From Kitasatospora papulosa (GTDB taxonomy: Bacteria > Actinomycetota > Actinomycetes > Streptomycetales > Streptomycetaceae): a stretch of DNA of 64,000 bases. The stretch covers positions 62,001 to 126,000 of the forward strand of contig NZ_JNYQ01000015.1 of NCBI RefSeq assembly GCF_000717245.1, given 5' to 3'. The position numbers and the translations under genes were made by a program. Positions 57,246 to 64,000 of the stretch are shown one piece after another. Each line of letters begins with the position of its first letter. Position 1 is the first letter of the stretch. Under the pieces are notes generated by a model. It was not told the DNA's origin, ran no database searches, and saw only the letters and a list, made by a program, of their open reading frames with translations.

Positions 57246-59534
57246 CTACGCGCCGTACGCCTTGAAGGCGATCACGTGCGCGTGCCGTGCCCCGTGTGTC
57301 GCGTCGACCACCAGCCGCAGTGCGTCGGTGCGCACCGGACCGCCGTCCGGGGTCTCCAGGGCGTGTACGCGGTGGCGGCGCCGGTTGCCCGTCACCGTCA
57401 GGAGCGTCTGCCACGCACCATCGGCGTCGCGCCCCTGGACGCGGTAGTCGCGCACGAGTTCCGGCATGACCTCGTACGGGGTGCGGTGGCGGTGCAGGTT
57501 GTTGAGGTACTCGTCGACGTCGTCGTCGAACACCAGCCGGATCTCCGTGAGTTCCTGCTCGGCTTCCCAGTCGAGACGGAGCCACCGGGTGTCGTCCTCC
57601 CGCGCGGAGGACCACATGTGGGGTCCGCCGTAGGGACGCTGGTAACCGCCGACGGCCCGTTCCGGGTGGAACGCCCGGGTGTCGGGGTCCGCCCGGAAGG
57701 CGAAGGCCTGCCGGCGCAGGCCGCGGGCCTGCCATTCCAGGACCAGCTGGCCGTCCTCCTCCGGGATGTCGTGGTCGACGCCCACGTCCCCCTCGACCTT
57801 CCGGCGCAGGGCGAGGACGCCGTCGGTGCGCTCGGGAAGGAGGACCAGGGCGGTGCCGGCGCAGGCCCGGACGACGACGATCGCGTTCCGGGGCGTGTCG
57901 GGGTGGTAATCGAGACGGGCCGGAATCCAGTGGGGGCCGCCGGGCGGGACGGTGACGGTGACCGTGAGGAGGCGGTCGGCGGGAACCGCGTTCTCGGGCC
58001 GGCCCGTGCTCCACAGCTCCACGGTGAGATCCCGGGGCCGGCCGTCCGGGGCGCCGTGGACGAGCAGGTCGACCGTGTCGAGCGCGGGATCGACCGGCAG
58101 CAGGAGGGCGAGGTCGCGGGTGAGGGGGTACGGGGTGCCGGGCGCGTCCCGCGTGGGTTCGGCGGCCAGGCGGGTCAGGCTGGACGAGGCGGTGACACGG
58201 GCCGCGCGCGCCAGGTTGCCGGGGTCCTCGTCGGCGAGGCCGATCACGGAGGCGTCCTGGCGCAGCAGGGTGCGGCGCACCAGGTCCGCCCGCTCGGTGG
58301 CGAGTTCCCGCGGCGTGAGGTCCTCGGCGACGCACAGGGCCGCGGCGGTACCCGCGGCCTCGCCGAGCGTCGCGCAGGTGGCCATGACACGGGTGGCCCC
58401 GAAGGCGATGTGGGTGGCTGAGATGTTCCGCCCGGCGAAGTGCAGGTTCGTGACGTTCGCCGAGTAGAGGGAGCGCAGCGGGATGTGGAAGATGCCGTCC
58501 GCGTACCGCTGGCGCGCGCCGGGCTCCTCGGCGTACATGCCCTGTACGGGGTGGAGGTCGACCGACCAGCCGCCGAAGGCGATCCGGTCCTCGAACTGAC
58601 GCTGCTCGAGGATGTCCTGCTGGGTGAGGACGTGATCGCCCAGGAAGCGGCGGTACTCGCGCTTTCCGGGGAGGCTGCCGACCCATTCCAGGGTCAGGTT
58701 CGCCGCGTCCGGGAACTGGCCGGAGTTCTTGATGTGGTCCCAGACACCCATGATCACGGCCTGGAGCTCGTCGCGGATGCGCTCGTTGTCGTGGACGGTG
58801 TCGAGTTCGCCGCCCCACTCGATCCACCAGTAGTCGCAGCCGTTGTCGCCGGTGCGCAGGATGCGGTTGCGCAGGATGGGCGTGGTCGACAGGTCCTTGG
58901 CGTAGGCGGGCGGTACGAACTTCACCGGCCGGCCCGCGTCCCTGCTGTGGAAGAGGATCGTCGAGCCGAGCAGCGCCTGGTCCGCCTCGGAGGGCGCCCA
59001 GGGCTCGCCGAACTCGCTCCGCGCCTCACGCCCGATGCGGTGGCGGGCGCCGGCGAGGTGGCCGAGCAGGCCGTCCCCGGTGCAGTCGAGGAACTGGCGC
59101 GCGTGAAAGGTGATGCGGCGCTCCGAGCCCATCATCCAGCCGGTGCAGGAGTGCACCTCGCGCCTGTCGTCCGGGCCGCTCGCGTCGACCTCGCGCACGT
59201 CGGTGTTGAGGTAGAGGTCGATGTTCGGTTCGGCGTGAACGGCGTCGAGGACCACCTGGTCCCAGTAGTAGGGGTTTCCCTCGGGGTTGCGGTACTGGTT
59301 CTCGGTGTACAGCTCGCCCATGATCCCGGTCTCGCGGGCCCAGCGGTGCACGCCGTGTGCGGTGGCGCCGCAGACCCAGACGCGGATCTCGCTGCTGGCG
59401 TTGCCACCGAGGACGGACCGGTTGTTGACCAGGGCGACGCGTCGGCCGAGACGGGCCGCGGCGATGGCCGCGCAGGTCCCCGCCAGTCCGCCGCCGATCA
59501 CGGCGATGTCGTAATGGACCTCTTCTTCCCGCAC
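57246..59534 (-). CDS. FAD-dependent oxidoreductase with C-terminal carbohydrate-binding-like domain
   Basis: 762 residues. The dinucleotide motif is DIAVIGGGLAGTCAAIAAARLG (8-29), then LVNNRSVLGGNASSEIRVWVCG as in the FAD_oxidored (PF12831) family. FAD-contact regions include QFLDCTGDGLLGHLAGA and LHFAGRNISATHIAFGATRVMATC. From about residue 450 a beta-rich part follows, with a final galactose-binding-like module (about 590-760: TRWLRLDWEAEQELTEIRLVFDDDVDE). The family often sits in polysaccharide-use loci; the substrate is unknown. GTG at 59534 follows AAGGAGG. No signal peptide. It is divergent from the ABC operon. Confidence 0.85.
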   Translation of the reverse strand: MREEEVHYDIAVIGGGLAGTCAAIAAARLGRRVALVNNRSVLGGNASSEIRVWVCGATAHGVHRWARETGIMGELYTENQYRNPEGNPYYWDQVVLDAVHAEPNIDLYLNTDVREVDASGPDDRREVHSCTGWMMGSERRITFHARQFLDCTGDGLLGHLAGARHRIGREARSEFGEPWAPSEADQALLGSTILFHSRDAGRPVKFVPPAYAKDLSTTPILRNRILRTGDNGCDYWWIEWGGELDTVHDNERIRDELQAVIMGVWDHIKNSGQFPDAANLTLEWVGSLPGKREYRRFLGDHVLTQQDILEQRQFEDRIAFGGWSVDLHPVQGMYAEEPGARQRYADGIFHIPLRSLYSANVTNLHFAGRNISATHIAFGATRVMATCATLGEAAGTAAALCVAEDLTPRELATERADLVRRTLLRQDASVIGLADEDPGNLARAARVTASSSLTRLAAEPTRDAPGTPYPLTRDLALLLPVDPALDTVDLLVHGAPDGRPRDLTVELWSTGRPENAVPADRLLTVTVTVPPGGPHWIPARLDYHPDTPRNAIVVVRACAGTALVLLPERTDGVLALRRKVEGDVGVDHDIPEEDGQLVLEWQARGLRRQAFAFRADPDTRAFHPERAVGGYQRPYGGPHMWSSAREDDTRWLRLDWEAEQELTEIRLVFDDDVDEYLNNLHRHRTPYEVMPELVRDYRVQGRDADGAWQTLLTVTGNRRRHRVHALETPDGGPVRTDALRLVVDATHGARHAHVIAFKAYGA

Positions 59535-59602
59535 GGTGCGGCCTCCTTGGTGTGAAGCTCGGATACCTCCGCCACAGTGGGCGACCTTGAACGTACATCA
59601 CA

Positions 59603-59631
59603 TCCATATTGTGCAACCACTGTTCAACCAA
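59603..59631 (-). promoter_or_regulatory. candidate promoter of the FAD oxidoreductase gene with embedded operator half-sites
   Basis: Minus-strand TTGGTT (59631-59626), 17-bp spacer, TATGGA (59608-59603). The spacer region contains the imperfect repeat TTGTGCA/TGTTCAA (59609-59627) resembling the TGCAA sites elsewhere in the locus. Confidence 0.4.
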
Positions 59632-59796
59632 TGGGATCCGCTGTAAGTTCCGGTTGCGGCCCCCGACCTGGTCGTCGTGATCCGCGGTGCACGTTCGGGG
59701 CAGGTGAGGAGTGTTCGCCGACCCCGCACGGAATCGGCGATTCACTGACGAAAGGGGTTGACGCCATCGCGCGATATGGAGAACGATCCCGCATGC

Positions 59797-59807
59797 TGCA
59801 ACTTGCA
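59797..59807. promoter_or_regulatory. candidate IclR operator before the ABC operon
   Basis: TGCAACTTGCA: perfect TGCAA/TTGCA arms around one base, about 34 bp downstream of a TTGACG -35-like element, near the expected transcription start. Confidence 0.45.
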
Positions 59808-59876
59808 TTCATCACAGCAGGGACGACATCTACGCAGGGCTCCGGCGCTCCCGCCACCATCTGAGAGGACAGATCC

Positions 59877-60803
59877 ATGAGTACGGCCGCACCTCCCCAG
59901 AAGGCGCCCCCGCCCCGCGAACGGACCGGGGGACGGCTCTCCAACGGTGCGTTCGCCCTGCTGCTGACCGCACCGGGGCTCGCCCTGTTCGCGGCGATCA
60001 TCTTCTACCCGCTGCTGTCGGCGCTGTTCACCGGCTTCTTCCGACAGGATCTGCGGCTCGCGGGCCGGGAGTTCGTCGGCCTGGACAACTTCGCCTACTG
60101 GCTGGACGGCGACTTCCTCACCATCCTCGAGCAGACGCTGGTCTTCACCGTCGGCGCGACGCTCGTCCCCTTCGTGATCGGCTTCGCGCTCGCGCTCGCG
60201 CTGAACACCGGCCTCAAGGGCAGCGGCTTCCTGCGCGGCCTGTTCCTGTTCCCCTGGGTGATCCCGGGCGTGGTGGTCTCCTTCCTCTGGATGTGGATCT
60301 TCAACGCGAACTACGGGGTGCTCAACGGAGTGCTCATGAAGGCCGGGTTCATCGAGGAGTCCGTGGCCTGGCTGGGGCAGCCCGGCACCGCGATGCTCGC
60401 CGTCATCGTCACCAAGACCTGGGCCAGCTTCCCCTGGATGATGGTGATGCTCCTGGCCGGACTGCAGACCGTGCCCAGGGAACTGCACGAGGCGGCCTCG
60501 ATGGACGGGGCGGGATCGATCCGGCGCTTCTTCGCCGTCACCTGGCCGCAGGTCCGCGGTGTCGCCTCGATCGTGCTGCTGCTGGAGTTCATCTGGAACT
60601 TCCAGCACTTCGACACCATCTACGTCCTCACCGGCGGCGGGCCCGCAGGCACCACCGAGACCTTCGCGACCGCCGTGTACCAGACCGCGTTCAAGGGCTT
60701 CGACATCGGCCGGGCCACCGCACTGGGCGGACTGTGGATGCTGCTCCTGCTTCTCCTCGTCGCCGTCTACCTCAGGATCACCGAGCGGAAGGGCGACGCC
60801 TGA
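59877..60803 (+). CDS. sugar ABC transporter permease (MalF/UgpA-like)
   Basis: 308 residues with six hydrophobic helices (first about 24-46) and the permease EAA loop LHEAASMDGAGSIRRFFAVTWP that contacts the ATPase. YVLTGGGPAGTTETFATAVYQTAF is typical of CUT1 sugar permeases. ATG at 59877 follows GAGAGGACAG. It is the first gene of a three-gene importer; no ATPase gene is present, as usual for actinobacterial CUT1 systems that share MsiK. Confidence 0.95.
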   Translation: MSTAAPPQKAPPPRERTGGRLSNGAFALLLTAPGLALFAAIIFYPLLSALFTGFFRQDLRLAGREFVGLDNFAYWLDGDFLTILEQTLVFTVGATLVPFVIGFALALALNTGLKGSGFLRGLFLFPWVIPGVVVSFLWMWIFNANYGVLNGVLMKAGFIEESVAWLGQPGTAMLAVIVTKTWASFPWMMVMLLAGLQTVPRELHEAASMDGAGSIRRFFAVTWPQVRGVASIVLLLEFIWNFQHFDTIYVLTGGGPAGTTETFATAVYQTAFKGFDIGRATALGGLWMLLLLLLVAVYLRITERKGDA

Positions 60804-61723
60804 TGACCTCCACCACCCCCACCCCCGTGTCCGCCGTCGGCCGGCCCCAGCCGTCCGCCACGCGGGCCGGGCGCGGCACCCGGCGCCGCCTGCGCAAGGA
60901 CCTGCTGCGCTCGCGGATCGCCGCCTGGAGCGCGGTCGTCGTCATCGGGGCGTTCGGCCTGCTCCCGGTCTACTGGCTGCTCGCCACCGCGCTGAGCACC
61001 CCCGAGTCGACCTTCCAGTTCCCGCCGAAACTCGTCCCCACCGATCTCACCCTCAGCAACTTCACGGCCCTGGCCGAGAACGACCAGTTGATCAACTACA
61101 TGGTCAACTCACTGGTCGTGGCCTCGATCACCGCCGTGCTGAGCGTGATCGTCGCCACGTACATGGGCTACTCGTTCTCCAAGTTCCGCTACCGGGGGCG
61201 GCGGTCGCTGATGCATCTGGTGCTGGCCTCCCAGATGTTCCCCCAGGCGCTTCTGCTGGTGACGCTGTACACCGTCTTCTCCAGCTTCGGCATGCTCAAC
61301 ACCTACTCCGCCCTGGTGCTCTCCTTCACCACGTTCACCATGCCGCTCTGCGTCTGGATGCTGAAGGGCATCTTCGACACCATTCCGGACGCCCTGCTGG
61401 AAGCGGCGTCCATCGACGGCGCGTCCCGGTGGCGGACACTGCACTCCATCGTCGCGCCGCTGGCCGCGCCGGGGATGATCGCAGCCGGGCTCTTCGCCTT
61501 CGTACGCGGCTGGAACGACTTCATCTTCGCGCTGACCCTGGCCGGCAAGGAGAAGCAGACCCTGCCTCCCGGACTCGTCTCCACCTACATCGGCGAATTC
61601 CAGACCGCCTGGCCCCAGCTGATGGCGGCCTCGCTCGTGGTGTCCGTCCCGGTGATCGTCGCCTTCATGTTCCTGCAGCGCTACCTCGTCGGCGGCATGA
61701 CCGCCGGCTCGGTCAAGAGCTGA
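60803..61723 (+). CDS. sugar ABC transporter permease (MalG/UgpE-like)
   Basis: 306 residues with six membrane helices (first about 40-62) and the EAA loop LLEAASIDGASRWRTLHSIVAPLAAPG. The C-terminus YLVGGMTAGSVKS is characteristic of MalG-type CUT1 permeases. A basic Arg-rich N-terminus (RAGRGTRRRLRKDLLRSR) precedes helix 1. ATG at 60803 shares a base with the stop of the first permease (TGATG), so the two subunits are translationally coupled. Confidence 0.95.
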   Translation: MTSTTPTPVSAVGRPQPSATRAGRGTRRRLRKDLLRSRIAAWSAVVVIGAFGLLPVYWLLATALSTPESTFQFPPKLVPTDLTLSNFTALAENDQLINYMVNSLVVASITAVLSVIVATYMGYSFSKFRYRGRRSLMHLVLASQMFPQALLLVTLYTVFSSFGMLNTYSALVLSFTTFTMPLCVWMLKGIFDTIPDALLEAASIDGASRWRTLHSIVAPLAAPGMIAAGLFAFVRGWNDFIFALTLAGKEKQTLPPGLVSTYIGEFQTAWPQLMAASLVVSVPVIVAFMFLQRYLVGGMTAGSVKS

Positions 61724-61790
61724 ACAAGCGAGGCCCGGCCCGCGCCCCCTCACGTACCTTCCCTCCCGCTCACTGCCCCATGGAGAGATC

Positions 61791-63092
61791 ATGACCACCT
61801 CTGGCATCAGCCGGCGCGGCGCGCTGCGCATGTTCGGCATCGGCGCGCTCGGTGCGGTGGGCGCCGGCGTGCTCGGCGCCTGTGCGCCGTCCGGCGCCGG
61901 CTCCCCCTCCAACGGCGGCGACCCGAAGTCCAAGGACTTCGACTTCACCTCCTGGTCGCTCAACGAGGAGGCCGCCAAGCCCTCCATCGAGAAGATCATC
62001 GCGGCGTGGGAGAAGGCCGAGAAGTCGACGATCCGCGCGGTCTCGTACCCGTACAACGAGTACCTGAGCCAGCTCACCCTCAAGCTGGGCGGCGGGGAGA
62101 CCACAGGTGCCGTCCACCTCGACATCGCCTGGCTCGCCGCGATGGCGCAGATGGGCAAGCTGGTCGATCTCGGATCGGTGGCCGGCAAGGGCGGCTACAC
62201 GGACGTGGCGCTGAAGAGCGGCACGTACGACGGCAAGCACTACGGACTGCCGTGGAACACCGGATCGATCGGCGTGATCGCCAACTCCCAGCTCCTGGAG
62301 AAGGCCGGTATCAAGGAGCACCCCACCACCGTCGAGGAGTTCGAGTCAGCGCTGCGCGAGCTGAAGGGGCTCGGCGGCGGAGTCGTCCCGTACGCCGCCG
62401 CCACCAAGGTCGCGCAGCTCAAGGACATCTTCCCGTGGATGCAGACGTTCGGCTGCGCGATGCTCGACGGCGGGAAGGTCACGATAGGCGACGACGCCTC
62501 GGTGGACGCGGTCACCTGGTACAAGAAGCTGCACGACGAGAAGCTGATCGCCGCCGACGTGGACCGCTTCGACGCGCGCGCCCTGTTCGGGCAGGGCAAG
62601 GCCGCCTTCTACGACGACGCGATCATCGGCAAGGGGGTGACCTCCGCCCAGTCCAAGGACAAGACGCTGGCGGACGCCATGCAGCCGATGGAGCGTCCGG
62701 TGCTCAAGGCCGGGGACACACCGCAGGCGCTGCTGTGGGGCGGCGTGATCGCCATCGTGAAGGGCAAGGGGCAGGACGCGGCCACCGAGTTCGCCCTGCA
62801 CACCACCACCGACCGGGCCACCACCTCCGAGTACTTCGCCGCGCGCGCCCTGCCGCCGTCCACGACCGCGGGCCTCGCCGCTCCGGAGGTCGCCAAGGAC
62901 ACCTTCACCACGGAGTGGACCCGGAAGATCACCAGCACGGCGACCGGCAGCCCCTTCTGGCAGTTCGCGCAGAACGCCCAGATCGAGGAGGCCGTCGCCA
63001 AGCAGGTGCAGGCGGTCCTCGTCGGCAAGTCGAAGCCGAAGGACGCGATGAAGCAGGCCGGCGAGGAGGCCGCCGCGCTCATCAAGCGCTGA
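61791..63092 (+). CDS. sugar ABC transporter substrate-binding lipoprotein
   Basis: 433 residues. The signal peptide combines a twin-arginine motif (ISRRGALRMFG) with a lipobox LGAC (about 27-30), so a Tat-exported lipoprotein is predicted. The mature part has the type-1 solute-binding pattern: FTSWSLNEEAAKPSIEKIIAAWEKA, LDIAWLAAMAQMGKLVDLG, YGLPWNTGSIGVIANSQLLEKAGI. It should deliver an oligosaccharide to the two permeases. GGAGAG precedes ATG 61791. Ligand identity is not readable; the CE7, FAD and BNR neighbours suggest a plant or algal polysaccharide fragment. Confidence 0.93.
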   Translation: MTTSGISRRGALRMFGIGALGAVGAGVLGACAPSGAGSPSNGGDPKSKDFDFTSWSLNEEAAKPSIEKIIAAWEKAEKSTIRAVSYPYNEYLSQLTLKLGGGETTGAVHLDIAWLAAMAQMGKLVDLGSVAGKGGYTDVALKSGTYDGKHYGLPWNTGSIGVIANSQLLEKAGIKEHPTTVEEFESALRELKGLGGGVVPYAAATKVAQLKDIFPWMQTFGCAMLDGGKVTIGDDASVDAVTWYKKLHDEKLIAADVDRFDARALFGQGKAAFYDDAIIGKGVTSAQSKDKTLADAMQPMERPVLKAGDTPQALLWGGVIAIVKGKGQDAATEFALHTTTDRATTSEYFAARALPPSTTAGLAAPEVAKDTFTTEWTRKITSTATGSPFWQFAQNAQIEEAVAKQVQAVLVGKSKPKDAMKQAGEEAAALIKR

Positions 63093-63108
63093 GGCCGAGC
63101 GCCCTGGT

Positions 63109-63146
63109 CAGGGCCCGGCGGGCGGCGCACGCCTCGCCGGGCCCTG
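63109..63146. terminator. terminator-like hairpin after the ABC operon
   Basis: CAGGGCCCGGCG (63109-63120) and CGCCGGGCCCTG (63135-63146) form a perfect 12-bp stem with a 14-nt loop, 17 bp past the binding-protein stop. Confidence 0.6.
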
Positions 63147-63206
63147 CTTCGCCCCCCCGCACGACGACGGTGCCCGCGCGCCCGCGGGCCGCCGCCGTCC
63201 AGTCGT

Positions 63207-63244
63207 CCCGCACCCGCACGCCCGCACCCGCACGCCCGCACCCG
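63207..63244. repeat. 14-bp tandem repeat, 2.7 copies
   Basis: CCCGCACCCGCACG at 63207-63220 and 63221-63234, with a partial third copy to 63244, immediately upstream of the ribosome-binding site of the BNR gene. Likely replication slippage; copy number may vary between strains. Confidence 0.7.
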
Positions 63245-63258
63245 TGAAGGAGCTCATC

Positions 63259-64000
63259 TTGCGACGTCCCACGGTACGCACCTACACCGCCTGGGCCGCG
63301 GTCATGGCCGCCCTCCTCCTGCCCGCCCCGGCCGCCGGGGCCGAGACCGCGCCGGCCGCGGCAGCGGCGGCGACCGTGATCGAGAAGGTCCCGTACGCGA
63401 TGGACGCGTCGAACCAGGCCGCCTGGTGGACGCCGGTCGCCACGTACAAGGGCCGCGGGCAGTACACGTACTTCGCCTTCAACGAGCCGGGATCGACGGC
63501 CGCGACGCACCGGCCCGCCCTCGCCCGGCGCGACCCGGACGGGGCCTGGAGCCGGCTGCCGCTGCTGAACGGCGACGGGCAGCAGGCGGAGTTCCCCGAC
63601 GACAACGGCCACAACCAGCCGTCGGCCGCCCGCGACGGCAGCGGGCGCCTGCACGTCTTCACCTCCATGCACGCCGACTCCTGGCGCTACTTCCGCACCG
63701 AGGCACCCGGCGGCGACGTCACCGACCACGCGTCCGAACTGCCCGATCAGGGCGTCGGCATCACCTACCCGGTCGTCACCACCGCGCCCAACGGCGACCT
63801 GTACCTGGCCGCCCGCGTCGGCACCGGCCTGGACCGGCGCCCCGGCAAGCTCTACCGCTGGGACAACGCCAACTCCCGCTGGAGCGTCGTCGCGACCTTC
63901 GCGAGCGCGCTGTACCGCTCGGTGTACCCCGACGACCTCACGGTCGACGCCTCCGGCCGCGTGCACCTCCTCTACGAATGGGCGAAGGCACCGGCGACCG
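63259..64000 (+). CDS. secreted BNR-repeat (BNR_4-like) protein, 3' truncated by window
   Basis: 247 residues visible, continuing past the window. A Sec signal peptide covers about 1-28 (AVMAALLLPAPAAGAE). The mature part has YAMDASNQAAWWTPVATYKGRGQYTYFAFNE, then NGHNQPSAARDGSGRLHVFTSMHADSWRYFRT and Asp-box-like DPDGAW and TVDASGRVHLLYEW, as in BNR_4 seven-bladed proteins, which include polysaccharide lyases and glycosidases. The start is TTG at 63259 with AAGGAG 7 nt upstream. It is probably the extracellular enzyme feeding the ABC importer; the catalytic class cannot be decided from this part. Confidence 0.8.
   Translation, partial: MRRPTVRTYTAWAAVMAALLLPAPAAGAETAPAAAAAATVIEKVPYAMDASNQAAWWTPVATYKGRGQYTYFAFNEPGSTAATHRPALARRDPDGAWSRLPLLNGDGQQAEFPDDNGHNQPSAARDGSGRLHVFTSMHADSWRYFRTEAPGGDVTDHASELPDQGVGITYPVVTTAPNGDLYLAARVGTGLDRRPGKLYRWDNANSRWSVVATFASALYRSVYPDDLTVDASGRVHLLYEWAKAPAT

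Larger units (their letters stand above)
59535..59876. other. 342-bp divergent control region (FAD gene / ABC operon)
   Basis: It contains a minus-strand promoter candidate TTGGTT-N17-TATGGA (59631-59603) with TGCAA-like half-sites in its spacer, a plus-strand -35-like TTGACG (59758-59763), and a palindrome at 59797-59807. No gene is supported. Confidence 0.5.

Noticed and set aside
1..64000. tRNA, rRNA, insertion sequence, integrase or attachment sites
   Set aside because: None recognised by eye in the window; no transposase- or integrase-like frame was seen among supported genes.

Overview
The window is high-GC DNA with actinobacterial gene structure: many GTG starts, 4-nt stop/start overlaps, a CatR-KatA catalase pair, MbtH-assisted NRPSs and SUKH-type immunity. 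It is most likely a Streptomyces chromosome. Both ends cut through genes.

Region 1 (1-13.5 kb) is an exopolysaccharide locus. It holds a Wzz/tyrosine-kinase-like chain-length protein with a degenerate P-loop, a Wzx-type flippase, a Wzy-type polymerase, GT4 and GT2 glycosyltransferases, GDP-mannose dehydratase and GDP-L-fucose synthase, and a polyprenyl-phosphate sugar-1-phosphate transferase. The predicted polymer contains L-fucose. Five minus-strand genes (gmd, a DNRLRE-type fragment, a large secreted propeller/FN3/LamG protein, a lipoprotein and the GT2) overlap serially by 4 nt.

Region 2 (13.7-19.1 kb) is stress defence: an ankyrin protein convergent with catalase, the peroxide-type Fur regulator CatR, then an alkylation-repair set (Ada-AlkA fusion, Ogt, AlkB).

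Region 3 (19.2-26.6 kb) is a five-gene operon: SWIM zinc finger, unknown protein, VWA, MoxR AAA+ ATPase and DUF5682. Its set of families resembles E. coli yehLMPQ. It is preceded by a strong match to the RecA-independent (PafBC/RecA-NDp) DNA-damage promoter, so I predict a damage-induced chaperone-like or conflict system of unknown function. This is the best candidate for an undescribed system here.

Region 4 (26.7-29.8 kb) has small genes: DUF3291, an ArsR/SufR-like regulator, a DUF6058-like protein and a DUF1963-like protein.

Region 5 (30.2-53.6 kb) is an NRPS locus: MbtH and two synthetases (4820 and 2523 aa). The order is Cstarter-A-T, (C-A-T)x3, E // C-A-T, C-A-T, R. It should make an N-acylated hexapeptide with one D residue, released as an aldehyde or alcohol. 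The adenylation pockets alternate X-Y-X-Y-X-Z.

Region 6 (53.1-54.8 kb) carries a GNAT acetyltransferase and a SUKH-3-like protein. Region 7 (54.8-64 kb) is a carbohydrate-uptake and degradation locus: CE7 esterase, IclR regulator, FAD oxidoreductase, sugar ABC importer (two permeases and a Tat lipoprotein binding protein), and the start of a secreted BNR-repeat protein. TGCAA/TTGCA operator-like sites lie before the regulator and both divergent transcription units.

All assignments are by eye; no searches were run.
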